Source: Moringa oleifera
Lineage: Eukaryota; Streptophyta; Magnoliopsida; Brassicales; Moringaceae
Direction: 5' to 3'
Assembly (NCBI GenBank): GCA_021397835.1
Contig: JAJFZO010000609.1
Coordinates: forward strand, 5,272,001 to 5,336,000
Length of the DNA stretch: 64,000 bases
Both the position numbers and the translations under genes were made by a program. Positions within the stretch are counted from its first letter, which is position 1; the number at the start of each line of letters is the position of its first letter. Of the stretch, positions 13,011 to 25,099 are shown one piece after another. Below the pieces are notes generated by a model. It was not told where the DNA came from, did not search any database, and saw only the letters and a program-made list of their open reading frames with translations.

Positions 13011-13247
13011 AAACCATCTTATAAATCATATATAAGTTTTAGTCATGAATTATGACCTAAATGAAATAGAATGGCAACTATAACCAAAGGATTTATGTCG
13101 GCTAAAGTTATTTTTACAAGAACACAATACTTTGAAATTCAAAAGTCATAAGGTTTAAGAGCATTAACCTTTTTGAAGATAAAACAAGTAAAACAGTAAA
13201 ACTATAAACAAAAAAGCAAGTTAATGGTAGTATTGTCCATAATGTAA

Positions 13248-13248
<1 letters not shown>

Positions 13249-13280
<32 letters not shown>
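13249..13280. repeat. AAT trinucleotide microsatellite
   Basis: About ten uninterrupted ATA/AAT units. Confidence 0.95.
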
Positions 13281-13281
<1 letters not shown>

Positions 13282-13556
13282 GAGACAATGTTAACAAACA
13301 GTTTATATCCAAACAAAGCATATACCAATCTTTCCATAAATGAGAAAATGTTGTACTGTATGATAAGTAACATTAATAATCACAACAAAAACCTATATAG
13401 TATTAAATATTGTTATTGATCTGATGCATTATTAGGTAATAGATGCAGGAGCAGAGGCTACTGCAAATGCATCTCCACAGAATCTTTTCTCCATCGATTC
13501 ATGGAGAAGGTTTTGTGTCCCACATCTTTCATTTTTTCGAAGGTGACTCTGAATAA

Positions 13557-13895
13557 TTATGTTATAAGAGCAATTACTGCCCAAGAACCATCATCATTCA
13601 TTTTTTTTTGTATAATCATCGTATACTTAGTTTTGTAACCCTTCTTTACAATGTTCTTTAACCATTTTGTTACACATTTAAACACTACGGTGCACCTTGA
13701 TAAACATGCTAAGAAAAAGCTTCCTTGCTTTGGCTTTACAGATTTGAAAAATATGTGAATTAAGATAATTGCAAAAGTGTCACGTAAAATACTCATGCTA
13801 ATATCAAAAACAGCATCTAACCCAAAATGAAGACTAGACCATGTAGTAATTACAGTCAAAACATAATAATAAGCGACACCACTAATCCTTGACAA
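13557..13895 (-). other. Unrecognised open stretch, possible membrane-protein exon
   Basis: An open stretch of 112 codons on the minus strand with hydrophobic segments (for example YYYVLTVITTW and TFAIILIHIFF) and basic patches rich in Lys. It is less AT-biased than its surroundings. I see faint resemblance to choline-transporter-like membrane proteins but cannot support it. The opening Met is probably not a real start. It may be a decayed exon or chance. Confidence 0.2.
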
Positions 13896-14504
13896 AATAA
13901 AAAGTTAAATGAGCCATGAAAAGCAAAATAGTATATTGATTCACATATTCCACTAATCTTCAATAGCCATGAATAAAGCTTACCTTAAAAACATGGACCT
14001 AGGAACTTAAGACCTTAAAGAACATGAAGAAAACAAGTTAGTTGACTTAATAGTACAAGAAAATAGTCAACAATCAAGTTGGCCACCATATACGCAATGT
14101 TATTAACTTTTCTCTTCTCAATGATCAAGATCACCTTTTTTTATTTTTTTTTTGGTTATTGGTGAGGTCACATATGAAAATTGCAAATAAATAACAAACC
14201 TAGAAAGAGGAAGAAGGCATCCAAGGAACACTATGCAGATATATACAGTACAAATAATATCATTCTCCCTAAAGAAATAATTTAGTTATAGTGGCATCCC
14301 AAGTACTTGAACTAGGTATTTAATGATTAAAGCAACCAAAAATTTACAATGTGGAGCATCAATCGATAAAGGCATTCTAAAACATGATGAATGAAATAAT
14401 ATATTTATTTATAGACAATCAACATCCACTTTGTGAATCATAAGGCTAAAAGTATTCATTAATAAATCCCACTTTGCCACTATATATGCAAACACTACAA
14501 TATC

Positions 14505-15230
14505 AAGCTTCAAACAATTTATATTATCTATTGAATACTATACGTATGTGCGCATTTCTTTATGTAGATAAAGGTCTGTTAACACTTAATGGGTTTTGTT
14601 TGTAGAGCCAAACAAATAAGAACCCAAAAAGATCTTACCATATGTTTGGATGTGTGGAATCCCTACTTCAAGTTACTTAATGTAAATATGTTTTTATTCT
14701 CAATCAGATTCAATACCAGGTCTGAGCATTCCAAAAATGGTAATGAAAGCAAAATTGAAAAGATTTAGCCTAACCAAATGATTCAAAGCAAATGATTTCC
14801 TAAAATGGTCAAAAATATAAATGAATGAGCCACCAAAACAATGGATTTTATAGATAAAAGTAATACACCAGTATTTACCCCACCCATAAAGCTCTCATCA
14901 GGAATGTCAGCTTGAGAATTAAAGAGCTTGAACGACATTAGGGAAGAAGATTTATTTAACCTAAATGAGTTTGACAATTGAGATCACCATCATAAATATT
15001 AAGTCATCAATCCTTCCCTCTAGTCAATGAGCAAGGTTTCAGATCCTTAACTCTTTCTCGAATACTGCACAATATGATGAATATAAATTTTATATGTTCA
15101 TTCACTTGATATATTAAGTAAAATAAAAAAGAAAATTTAATTTAGAATTAATAATGTAGGTTTCTAAAGTAAGAAAATGTAGTTTGCTTACCATCTACAG
15201 AACCAACATCAACTTTGCCACTTGATGTTG
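14505..15230. repeat. Diverged duplication, copy 2
   Basis: Partner of 12470-13010; see that entry for the shared blocks. It also contains a short minus-strand open stretch ending at a plausible splice donor near 14880 (residues SLMSFKLFNSQADIPDESF before it), which I could not assign to any family. Confidence 0.55.
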
Positions 15231-15269
15231 GAAGAAATCTAAATCCCGCAACAATTTAATAACCGAAAT

Positions 15270-16695
15270 TTATTTAGTAAACTTGATGCTTACCTCAAGA
15301 GCAGAACTTGACAGGTCTCGCAGCTACTAAGCTATTGCCACTGGCCTTCAACTAGTTAAAGGATACAATTAGGTACAACAAAAGAGACTTTATCCATAGA
15401 GGAGTTAGAGTATGTAATCAGGTCCAAGGATCAAGAAATAATGAGGAATAAAAAGGTTAAATCTTCATCAAATAAAGCTTTATGTGCCAGAGGAAGAGCT
15501 AAAAAAAAAAAAGGCAATCTTTCAACAAGATTACTACAAAAGCAAGTCCAAATGCCCTATAAAGTCTCAATCCAAAGGACATGTGAGGAAATGCTTCTTT
15601 TGTGGAAAACCTGGCCATATTAAAAGGTTTTATAGAGAGTTTAAGAAAAAGTAAGGTAAGCGACCCACTAAGGAGGCAGATACATCTATGACAACAAATT
15701 CTCTAAAAAAAAAAGTGATGTGCTAGCTGTGACAGAATCCAATGTCTCAAATGAATGGATTCTTGACTAAGCTTACACCTATCACATGTGTCCCAAGGCT
15801 GAGCGATTAGTGGAGGAAGAGTTATCATGAGGAATGATCAATCTTATGAATTTAAAGGGATTGGAATCATAGCTTTTAAGAGGAAAGATAAAACCTTCAA
15901 GATCTCGAAGTAAGTGAGGCATGTGCTTGAACTAAGGAGGAACCTGATTTTCTTAGGCTTTTTGGATGATAAGGGATACTCTTTCAAGCCTGAGAGAGGT
16001 ACCTTTAAAGTCCTAAAAGGTTTCTTAGTGATCCTAAAAGGAATAAAAAAGAATGGCCTATACATTCTTAAAGGTAATGTTGTGATAGGAAAAACAACAA
16101 TACCTGCTAAAAAAGAACTTGGTGCAACCCAACTTTGGCACAGAAGGCTTGGACGTTGTAGTGAGAAAGGGCTTTAAATCCTTAATAATCAAGGGTGGCA
16201 AGGCAAGGATGAACTTTTAAACCTTGATTTTTGTGAGCGTGTGTGTTGGCTAAGTAACACAAGTTAAAGTTTACTATAGTTAGGGAGCATAACTTACCTG
16301 AAATTATGAGTATGTGCATTCGAATTTATGTGGGCCAGAGGCAACCTTAACCCATGATGGATGTAGGTATTTTCTCTCTACTTTTGATGACTTTTCGAGA
16401 AAGGTGTGGTTGTATATGGTAAAAGCAAAAGATGAATGCTTTGAAAGGTTTAAAAATTGAAAGACATGATGGAGAACTAATAATGACTTGGAGTTTTGTA
16501 GCACATCTTTTGATGCTTATTGCAACGAGCGTAGGATTATGAGGCATAGGACAGTGAAGAATCCATAACAGAATGGAATTGCTAAGAGGATGAATAGAAC
16601 CATAATGGAAAAAGTGAGGCGTATGCTATTCACCTTTGGCCTTAGCAAGAATTTTTAGGGGTAAGCAGCTACCATAGCTGTGTATTTGATAAATG
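15270..16695 (+). mobile_element. Copia fragment: gag end, zinc knuckle, protease region, integrase
   Basis: Order seen: end of Gag (PLAFN, LKDTIRYNK; SIEELEYVIRSKDQEIMRNK), a CCHC zinc knuckle near 15590-15640 reading KCFFCGKPGHIKRFYRE, where the last cysteine is replaced by tyrosine, the protease-region block (VRHVLELRRNLIFLG near 15915), the integrase zinc region (LWHRRLGRCSEKGL near 16130) and the integrase core (GCRYFLSTFDDFSRKVW near 16350; NGIAKRMNRTIMEKVRRM near 16575). The frame is broken many times. Homology stops abruptly near 16695, so reverse transcriptase and RNase H are absent. It is closely related to the copia at 30.1-33.4 kb. No LTR is recognised. Confidence 0.88.
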
Positions 16696-16749
16696 ATCAA
16701 CTGGTTAGTTAATTCGCTGAGTCAAACTGTTCAAGGGTTTATTTACATG

Positions 16750-17400
16750 GTTGCTCAACCTTTCCTGTTAAAACAAGCCTCCTTCACAATTAGAAAGAAA
16801 GAAAAATCGACATATATTTTTTTATAATTTGTAGTAAAGTTTTCATAAAATTTTGATTTTTACATTATATTAGTAATTACATTTTTATGGTTAAAAATGA
16901 TAAATATCTTTTCATTTAAATTAAATTAAATTTGATTCAAATTATTATGAAAAATTAAAATACTTGAAAATAATTTAAATAAATTATTGATTTTATTTTT
17001 AATTCATCTTTTTTATTTAAATTTTTTATGTGATACTTATGTTTATGAATTTTCAAAATTTTTAATGGTGTCAATTTTAAAAAATATATTTTCAATATTA
17101 AAAAAATTTAAAATTTTTGTGACACTAGTTTCAATTTTTTTTTACATTTATGGAAAATTTTAAATTAAAATATAGTATAAAATTTTAATTTAAATATACT
17201 AAATTTTTAAAATTTTTAATAATATTAATTTAAAATAAATAAATATTTAAGTTATTATTTTTTAAATATAAAAATTTAATTAATAAAAATATTTTTTTTT
17301 GTTATTATGAGTTTCTTATTTCCAAAAAAAAAAAAAAAAAAAGGAAGAAAGACAGTTTTGAAAAAGAGAAGCAAAGCCTTTTTGGACGTCTAGTTGAGAA
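16750..17400. other. Very AT-rich spacer with poly(A) run
   Basis: Low-complexity AAATT/TTTAAA sequence ending in an A-run of about 19 at 17324-17342. No gene is seen. It immediately precedes the GC-richer upstream region of the SKIP1-like pseudogene. Confidence 0.6.
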
Positions 17401-17601
17401 AAGTTTGGATTGAATCAAGCAAAATGGGAAAGCCGAAAACATCAAAGAGGAGAGGATGAGTTGTTAACGCCAACAAGGAGGAGACGTGTGCTTCGCATCC
17501 GATAGTCCCACAGAACCCCTTTTCCTGAGAAATAGCCTCATTTATCCGTTTTTGCCCGACAGAAAACCTCCCTTGCCCGAAGAATTCTGTCTTCAGGAAA
17601 C

Positions 17602-19129
17602 ATGGATGACAAAGGAGGAGGAGAAGGACCGGAGACCAATTCACAGCTCAGCTCGGACTGGCCCGAGGTAACTCGGGAGTGCCTCAACAACATCCTCTCT
17701 CGTCTCACCTTGGAGCAGCGGTGGACAGGGGCCATGCTGGTGTGCAAGTCGTGGCTAGAAGCCTGCAAGGACCATTACCTGTACACCGTCTTCGATCTTG
17801 AGACTCGGTTCGTCTAGTCCACTGAGACACATCTTTGGTGGTCTCCTGAGTGCGAGAGGAAGATCGATTCCATGCTTCGATGCGTGGTCGATTGGAGCGA
17901 AGGTAATCTAACTGAGATCCGCCTTAGGCACTGCTCTGATCGCTCTCTCTCATACTCCGCAGAAAGGTATGTTACACATAAAGATATCTGTCCACATATC
18001 TATGTATATAAACGGATTTTGCTCATGATTATTAGTCTTCATGGGTCTATAAATAAAGGCTTTGAATTTTTGATGGAAATGAAAGACTGAAATTTTAATT
18101 GAGACTTTCCAATTGTTTGATGGATGATTTATTCATGATAAAAGGAATCATGTTTCCATTGATACATATATGGTTTGTCACCTATGATTAGACAATTAAT
18201 TTCACATCAAAAGATCTCATCTATGAGAATATCATGAAATGTTTTAAGCACATGTGATGACGAAGGTCCAGATACATAAATATACCAAGCAGAACAGGAA
18301 AAACATAATTAAGTTTTGGTGGCATGAGTAAATCACAAACTGCTAAACCTCTCTGCCTTTCCTTTTTTTTTTTTTCCCCCCTCTCCTTGTAGGGTGAATA
18401 TAGAAAATCATTCTGGAGAAAGCATGTGATTGTAGCATTGTTATCAATTTTTGAAAAGAAATTTACTCAGTCTTACCTATATTGCAGCTGTAAGCTTTGA
18501 ATTTTTGTAAAATCAAGTTGAAAAATGCATCTGTTTCCCCTGAGGCATTTGCGGGTGCCCAAATCTTCAGGTGCTTTCAGTTAAGAGTTGCCCAAATGTT
18601 ACTGATGCATCAATGGCTAAGATTGCTTTCTGGTGCCCCAAGCTTAGGGAACTTGATATCAGCTACTGCTATGAAATATCTCATGAATCTCTTGTCATGA
18701 TAGGCAGGAACTGCCCAAATCTGAAGGTTCTAAACTGAAACATGATGAATTGGCGAGATCCTTCCCAGCACATTGGGTTTGTGCCTAAGAAGTATTTGCA
18801 TGCTTGCCCTCAGGATATGGACTCAGAGGCTGCTGCCATAGGGAAATTTATGCCTCAACTGGAGCATCTTGAGCTTCGGTTCTCCCAGTTATCTGCTAAA
18901 GGTCTTTCTGCAGTCTGTGAGCGGGTGCCAGAATCTGGAGTACTTGGATTTGTCTGGGTGTGCAAACTTGACTAATCGTGAAATTGTCGATGCATCATCA
19001 AATCTAAAAAATTTGATGGAAATTAAGAAGCCAATTTTCTACATGCCCAGGTCAGTGTTTCACACAGATATATACGGCCATTGGGGGTTGTATGATGAGC
19101 GATTCCAGACAGATATGTTCCGAATTTGA
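17602..19129 (+). pseudogene. SKIP1-like F-box/LRR protein, two-exon pseudogene
   Basis: Exon 1 (17602-17966) starts MDDKGGG and gives an F-box (WPEVTRECLNNILSRLTLEQ, then GAMLVCKSWLEACKD), ending at donor AAAG|GTATGT. Exon 2 (about 18555-19129) carries leucine-rich repeats (CPNLQVLSVKSCPNVTDASM, LRELDISYCYEISHESL, LEYLDLSGCANLT) and ends YDERFQTDMFRI. This matches plant F-box protein SKIP1, an SCF adaptor of about 300 residues; joined length here is about 311 codons. Defects: in-frame TAG at 17815, in-frame TGA at 18736, one extra base at 18922 shifting the frame, and the expected splice acceptor AG before 18555 reads GG. The intron lies between 17967 and 18554. The high similarity with only a few lesions suggests fairly recent inactivation. 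Confidence 0.85.
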
Positions 19130-19645
19130 TGAAGTTAGTCTGAAAACACTAGAAGTCCTAGTGAGCAAGTGGTTCCAATGGATCTGTCCAAGAAAACATA
19201 GTGTATGCTACTTAATACAGCTATCGCATGTATTCTCTGCCATTGACACTTCTATAATCTTTTCATGTTTAACAGCATGAGTTTGCTTTTGCTAGGTCAT
19301 CTTTGTCTGTGATTTGTATTGTATTGGACTATATTGCAATTAGTTACTGTGTTGTACCTTATCCCTTCTACATTGGTTTTCTATGGTAATTAGGGGAAAA
19401 TCTCTCCCTTTCCCACCAACCTTTTATTCGGTAAACTGACTATATTTCATGCAATTGGTAGTATCCCTGCTTCACAATCACAAATCCTGCTACCTTGTCG
19501 AGATCAATCTGATCAAAACAGGGACATATGTAACAGTGAAGGTAGGAAGCAAAAGTTAGGACATTGCACATCAAAAACTTTAGAATCAAGTTACACAATT
19601 GTTTTTCTCTAATTTGTGTGAAATATCCATACTTCCACGAGCAGA
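19130..19645. other. 3' flank of the SKIP1-like pseudogene
   Basis: Low-complexity and untranslated-like sequence between the convergent SKIP1-like and BAHD pseudogenes. I see no separate gene. Confidence 0.4.
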
Positions 19646-19651
19646 TTAAGG

Positions 19652-20380
19652 CTACCTTAAATATACCTCCAGTAAGTCATAAAAAAGCTTCTTGAAGTGC
19701 TGCATGTGATCAGCTTCAAGGCATATAACCAAGGAGAAACTCCTATCATTTGTTGGGCTTGGTAGTAACAAACTCAATCCTTCCAGATAAACACTTGCGC
19801 GCCCCATGTTTGCAGGTCGACCCCATCAGAAATCTGCATCGTGAATTGGCAGCCACATCCAGTTGACAACGTTGAGGTTAGGGCAGGATATACATGCGAT
19901 TCCCTTGTCTTGGCATCAGACCCTCTAAATTAAGGTGTTGCTCAAGTAGTCAATGGCTGATCTGGATACTCATTGTCCATCTTCTTTATTGCTTCAAGAA
20001 TTCTCTCCAATATATCCATAAGAAGCTTTGTTTGCAGATCTTTTGCTAAAGCAATTGGCCCAACAGGGAAAACAACATTGCCAAAATAAGCTTACGGAAA
20101 TGGAGGACTCAAATCTGAGTTGTCCATTATGCCTATGTTCAGTCTAGTTGCTTGATCATCAGCGAAACCTTGTGCCTTGCCAGCACAACGCCATCTATGT
20201 GCCACTAGAATTTCGTAGGTGCTATACTTGGTTGTGCCTCCAACTCTTTTCACCTTATCTAAGAGTCTTTAAGTTGGTCAAGTGTGATCTGAAAAGTCAT
20301 AGTATCATTTGGTTTTCTGAGTGATTAGGATTCCGGGGTTTGATTATGGTGTTGTTCAAGGGAGGAGGTGGATGGTATTT
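19652..20380 (-). pseudogene. BAHD acyltransferase (HCT-like) C-terminal half, broken
   Basis: Read on the minus strand from about 20380: YHPPPPLNNTIIKPRNPN, a degraded TFQITLDQLK block, STYEILVAHRWRCAGKAQGF, ADDQATRLNIG, YFGNVVFPVGPIALAKDL, then VNWMWLPIHDADF, stop, WGRP, and finally YLEGLSLLLPSPTND to LFYDLLEVYLR and a stop at 19652-19654. These are the second-half landmarks of the hydroxycinnamoyl-CoA shikimate/quinate-type BAHD clade. The invariant DFGWG motif reads DF-stop-WG because a TGA lies at 19836-19838. Several frameshifts and stops occur elsewhere. The HXXXD half is missing: homology stops at the copia LTR that begins at 20383. Enzymes of this clade make phenolic esters or amides in the cytosol; the exact substrate class cannot be read. 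Confidence 0.8.
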
Positions 20381-20382
20381 TG

Positions 20383-20673
20383 TGTTGAAGAAGGAAGATC
20401 TTGCAACAAGATAATAGGCCCATAACTCAGGACCTGTAAGCCCAAAAGGACAAGTCCAAAAGAATGGAAGCCCAGTGACACCGGCCCAGATGAAAAATAA
20501 AGTTCTAGCCTATAGTATTGTTGTAAAATAGGAACATAAGCACATATTAACCTTATGTAAATAGAGCAATACATGCAACATTAGGATATTGTAACTTGAC
20601 CTAAGAGTATAAATACAATGCCTATGGTTCAGCATCGTTGTCTGAGCTTTTGTCAAAACTTAGAATTTCTTTC
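20383..20673 (+). repeat. 5' LTR of the RE1-like copia
   Basis: Begins TGTTGAAG and ends just before the primer-binding site; the expected CA end is not clear. No partner LTR is found downstream, so the length (about 290 bp) is inferred from the two borders only. A possible promoter lies in the LTR near tataaatacaatgcc (20608-20622). Confidence 0.6.
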
Positions 20674-20674
20674 T

Positions 20675-20686
20675 TGGTATCAGAGC
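20675..20686 (+). other. Primer-binding site (tRNA-iMet)
   Basis: TGGTATCAGAGC is complementary to the 3' end of plant initiator methionine tRNA including CCA, the usual copia minus-strand primer. Confidence 0.92.
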
Positions 20687-23600
20687 CTTAAAGATCTTTG
20701 CCTATGGTTCCCTATTGTTTTTGGGTCCCGCAGCTCTGCTCTTTCTTAGCCTGCAAAAGATCATAATACCAGAACACTCTTTCCCTTTTCTGGCTCCTTA
20801 GCTTTTAGTTCATTGTGAAGCTCGATAGAGAAAACTATATAATATGAAAGAATCAATTATTAGCTTCAGCGAGAGGCCACAAGATAGAAGGCTTTTAATT
20901 AGGGACTAACATTTATCTACCAACAACCATTCAAATAGCTGACAGGGAAGGAAAGATTAAAGAAGAGGGTAATCCGGCTTACCAGGACTGGATTCAGCAA
21001 GGCCAACTTCTTGCAAGTTGGCTGATGTCAATAATATCAGTGGATATCCTTGTCCAACTCAAGACTGATACGGCTGCTCATGGATTATGGACCAGTGCAG
21101 AGACTCTTCGGGACCCAAATGAGATCCAAGTATATGCAGCTTAAATCTATCCTCTACTCAACTAAGAAAAGCTCATCCGCGGTGTCAACCTATTTTAGCC
21201 CACTACTGGGAATAGCTGGTAGCCTTGCTATGACAGGTAATCCCATGTCAGATTTAGAATTTATCACAGCTATGCTCACTGGGATTGGGAAAAACTATGA
21301 TGCTGTCTCGGTCAATATTCAGTCAAGGAGTGATGAACTATCACTCCAAGAAATACTAGCATTGTTATTTAGTCATGAGCAAAGGTTGGAACAATATAAC
21401 CAAGAAACCTTTACAGTGTTAACCCTATGGCTAATTTGACATTTAACAAAAGTAACAAGAATTTTAGCCCATGGGGAACCAACAACTCTACACGTGGTCG
21501 CAATAGAGGCAGAGGAAATGTTAGAGGAAGATGAAGAAATAGTATGAAACCTACCTACCAAATCTGTACCAAGCAGGGTCACACAGAAGTGGATTGCTGG
21601 TACAGATTCGAAGAGACTTTCCAACAGCAGCTCAAACACTATCAGCAACAATCCAAACCAAAATGCTTACCTGTAGATGGTTCCTACAGACTCCCAGACC
21701 CAGGATGGCATGCAGACAGTGGTGCTTCCAACTACGTTACAACAGATCTGGAGAATTTATCACTGATATGAGATTATACCGGTAAATAAAAACTGGTGGT
21801 TGAAAACGGTAAAGCATTGAATATTTCTCATATTGGATGCAATACTTTGCCTCCATCTTTACCAAATGTTAAGCTGAATGATATTGTGAGAGTTCCTGCA
21901 ATATTCAAAAATCTTGTCAGCATTTCAAAACTTATTTCTGATAACAATGTATTCATTATTTTTAACAATGGGCATTGTCTTATGAAGGATCAGGTCACCA
22001 ATAAAACAGTACTGAAAGGGCAAATGAAAAATGGGTTCTATCTACTTCACCTATCAACTATCACTACAGCTACCAGTAAAGTGTCTCAGCCTAGAGCGAA
22101 AACAATCCCTGCACCAAGTTCTAATTCGGTTTTGTAGTTTGTGTCGAGGTAGTCCACCTCTCTATTTTTTTCACTTCTATGTCTTGAAATGCAGACCCAC
22201 CCTTGGCATTGTCGTTTAGGTCATCCTTCTGATTTAGTGCTTAGGACTTTAAGAAAAAATTTTATTGCTTTTTCTAAGATTAATACAAGTGCTAGTTTTT
22301 GTTCAGCTTGTGCAATTAGAAAAAGTCACAGCTTACCTTTTTAAGTCATCCACCACTAGAAATACATCACCACTAGAATTAACCCACAAGGATCGTTGGG
22401 ATCCATCTAACATAATTTCTAGGGAAGGGTACAAATGCTACATTCATTTTCTAGATGACTTTTCTAGATTCACATGGATATATCCCTTAAAAGATAAGTC
22501 ACAAGCACTACAAGTTTTCATACTTTTCAAAAGACAGGCTGAAAACCTACTAAACACCACCATCAACACTATCCAGAGTGACTGGGGAGGATAATACAGA
22601 TCCTTCATCCCATTTTTACAGTAACATGAAATTGCAATAAGACACCATTGTCCACACATCCACCAACAGAATGGCAAAAAAGAAAGAAAACACAAGCATA
22701 TCACTGAATTAGGTCATACCCTCCTTAATCAAGCCTCCCTATCATTAGCCTTTTGGTGGGATGCCTTTCTCACAGCTGTCTACTTAATTAATAGACTTTC
22801 TACTCTAGTTTTAGGCAATATTTCACTACTGCAAAAATTATTTCACCACCCAACTAATTATGGCTTTTTTAGAACCTTTGATTGCACTTGTTATCCTTAC
22901 TTATGCCCTTATAATCATCATAAGATGGATTTTAGGTCCACTGAGTGTATCTTTTAGGTTACAGCCTGTCTCACAAAGGCTATAAATGCCTTCACCCATC
23001 TGGGAGAATCTACATCACAAGAAATATTATTTTTAATGAATCTGAATTTTTACACTCCATCATTTTTCCTAAACCAGCCATCACCTCTTCTACATCCTCT
23101 CCTTTTCCTGTTACTTCTATTTCTTTTCACTCTAAGGCTAATTCACTCATTGGTGGCAGTAATGGTTCCCAACAGCAGATTTTATTGGTCCTAGTTCTTC
23201 ATTTACAGTGCCTTCATCCTCACCTATTCATCACTCATCACCTGCCCAGTCTCCTTTACCTACCACATTATCCAACCCACAATCGCCTATTTCCTCACCT
23301 ATCTTACCTATCTCATCTTCCTCTAGTTCATACTCCTCTCTGATTCCACCCATCATTACACCTAAACCTATAAAACTGCCCTGTCATCCTATGGTTACTC
23401 GTGCTTCAGCTGAAATTTTCAAGCCAAGAACTTTTCTTACCTGCACAAACGAAGCTTCACCTTACCTACATCTGTTATTACTGCCCTTGCTGCTAGTCCA
23501 GTGTGGAAAGCTGCTATGAAGGCTGAAATCAAGCTCTCCTGCAGTAGAAAACCTTGGAATTAGTACCGCCTTCCCCCCAAATGTGATCGTAAATAAATAG

Positions 23601-24719
23601 GTTTTTAAGACCAAAAACCCAGCTGATGGTTCAATTGATTTCCACAAAGCAAGGCTAGTTTCTAAAGGTTTTCAGCAAACTCCAGGTATCGATTTCTCTC
23701 CAACCCAGGTATCGATTTCTCTCAAACCTTTAGTGTCATTAAACCCTGTACAATCAGAATCCTGGTTTCAATTGCTGTATCCACAAGCTGGGACATATAC
23801 CAATTGGATGTCCATAATGCATTCGTCAATGGACAACTCCAAGAAACTGTTTTTATGCATCAACCCAAAGGTTTCATTAATCCTTCCAAACCCATCATGT
23901 TTGCCGACTCAGGGAAGCCTTATATGGCCTTAAGCAGCCTCCCCGAGCCTAGTTCAACAGCCTCAAAAATCACCTCATCCAGTGGAGTTTTCAACACTTA
24001 AAAGCTGATCACTCTTTTATTTTACTGCACCTCTCCCAAACACAGTCTTTTATCTGCTCATTTATGTAGATGATATTCTCGTCACTAGCAACAATAATTC
24101 CTTCATTCAGTCTGTAATTTCTCAACTCAACATTCATTTTGCTCTTAAGAATTTAGGCCCTCTTCATTACTTTTTGGGAATTCAGGCTTCCAGAACTCCC
24201 AATGGCCTCTTTCTCACTCAGTCCAAATACAGTCCAAATACAGTCCAAATATGTCAACAATCTACTCTCCAATGCTCAACTTCATCTCTCCAAACCTTGT
24301 CCTGCACCTCTCTCTACTGGACATACTCCCTCTGTAACCTTTGGCTCTTGTCTCTCAAACCCCACTGCTTATCGTGGATTCATTAGCACCTTACAGTATC
24401 TTACTCTCACCAGACCTGACATCTTAGTTCCCTCATTAGTTTCTCTATACCAGTTGAAGAAACTTGATCCCTCATAGCCACCAAAATACTCCTCCAAAAC
24501 ATTTACCCGAAGACAACTCCTTCACATGAACATTATGAACTACTGGAATTGGTGCCCTGTTCTTCAGTCGGTTAACAAGCAGGACTTAAAAGGAGCTAAC
24601 AACTGAAAATTGACTATATGACTGGACTAAAATGATAATGCATTACATATAGGAAATGAAGCACATGCATGAAATTAGATGAACAAGAAATATACTTCAA
24701 ACTAAGTTAAGAAAATATC

Positions 24720-25090
24720 TCTACCCGAGATAACCAGAGATGTTGAAATCACAACTAATTGCTTCCCACATCTACTATCTGCATGAGTTGGCAGCCAGTA
24801 TAAGGCTAAATAAGCCCCCACATCTTCCAGTGAAGGAGTATATATTCTGCAGAGCAGCTGCTAGCAAAAATTATTTTATCCTTCACAATGATTTTTTAAG
24901 TCTGAAATTTAGAATTCTTTGCACTATACAAATACTTACAATGTATTACCGCATGCAAAAACATCTTCGCTACTATTAAACACATCCATTAGTGGTGATC
25001 CATTTAACATATTCTTTGCTCAGTAACAAGCATATTCTCCAACACCTTGCTGCCCACCAAAATATTGTTTTCTGAGGAATAACTTCTCAC
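24720..25090 (-). pseudogene. AIR9 A9-repeat exons, fragment
   Basis: The minus strand gives RKQYFGGQQGVGEYACY, stop, AKNMLNGSPLMD, SSEDVFACGNTL (about 25075-24945), then, in another frame, EYTPSLEDVGAYLALYWLPT and a CGKQLVVIS tail (about 24865-24725). These match consecutive parts of an A9 domain of plant AIR9, a large microtubule-associated protein that marks the cortical division site; the A9 repeats are its C-terminal two thirds. A stop and a frame change disable it. The LRR part of AIR9 is found on the same strand at 49.8-52.1 kb, in the order expected for one gene, but the exons in between are missing. Confidence 0.75.
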
Positions 25091-25099
25091 TTCTCACAG

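Larger units (their letters stand above)
20383..24480 (+). mobile_element. RE1-like copia retrotransposon, 3' truncated
   Basis: A 5' LTR is followed by a primer-binding site, then Gag (about 20960-21440, retrotransposon Gag block with DLEFITAMLTGIGKNYDAV), a zinc knuckle near 21555 (YQICTKQGHTEVDCW, first Cys replaced by Tyr), protease with catalytic DSGAS near 21715, integrase zinc region (HCRLGHPSDLVLRTLRKN, CSACAIRKSH), integrase core (FLDDFSRFTW, IQSDWGG), and reverse transcriptase (YQLDVHNAFVNGQLQ near 23800; IYVDDILV near 24063; LGPLHYFLGIQASR). RNase H and the 3' LTR are absent: homology ends near 24480. Frameshifts and stops are scattered but most catalytic motifs are readable. The 5' end abuts the HCT-like pseudogene homology, so it appears to have inserted there. 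Confidence 0.92.

Noticed and set aside
21373..21651. Minus-strand open frame over the copia zinc knuckle
   Set aside because: Shadow of the plus-strand gag/protease coding sequence.
23208..23519. Ser/Pro-rich open frame as a separate gene
   Set aside because: It is the variable integrase-RT linker of the RE1-like copia, which is normally Ser/Pro-rich.
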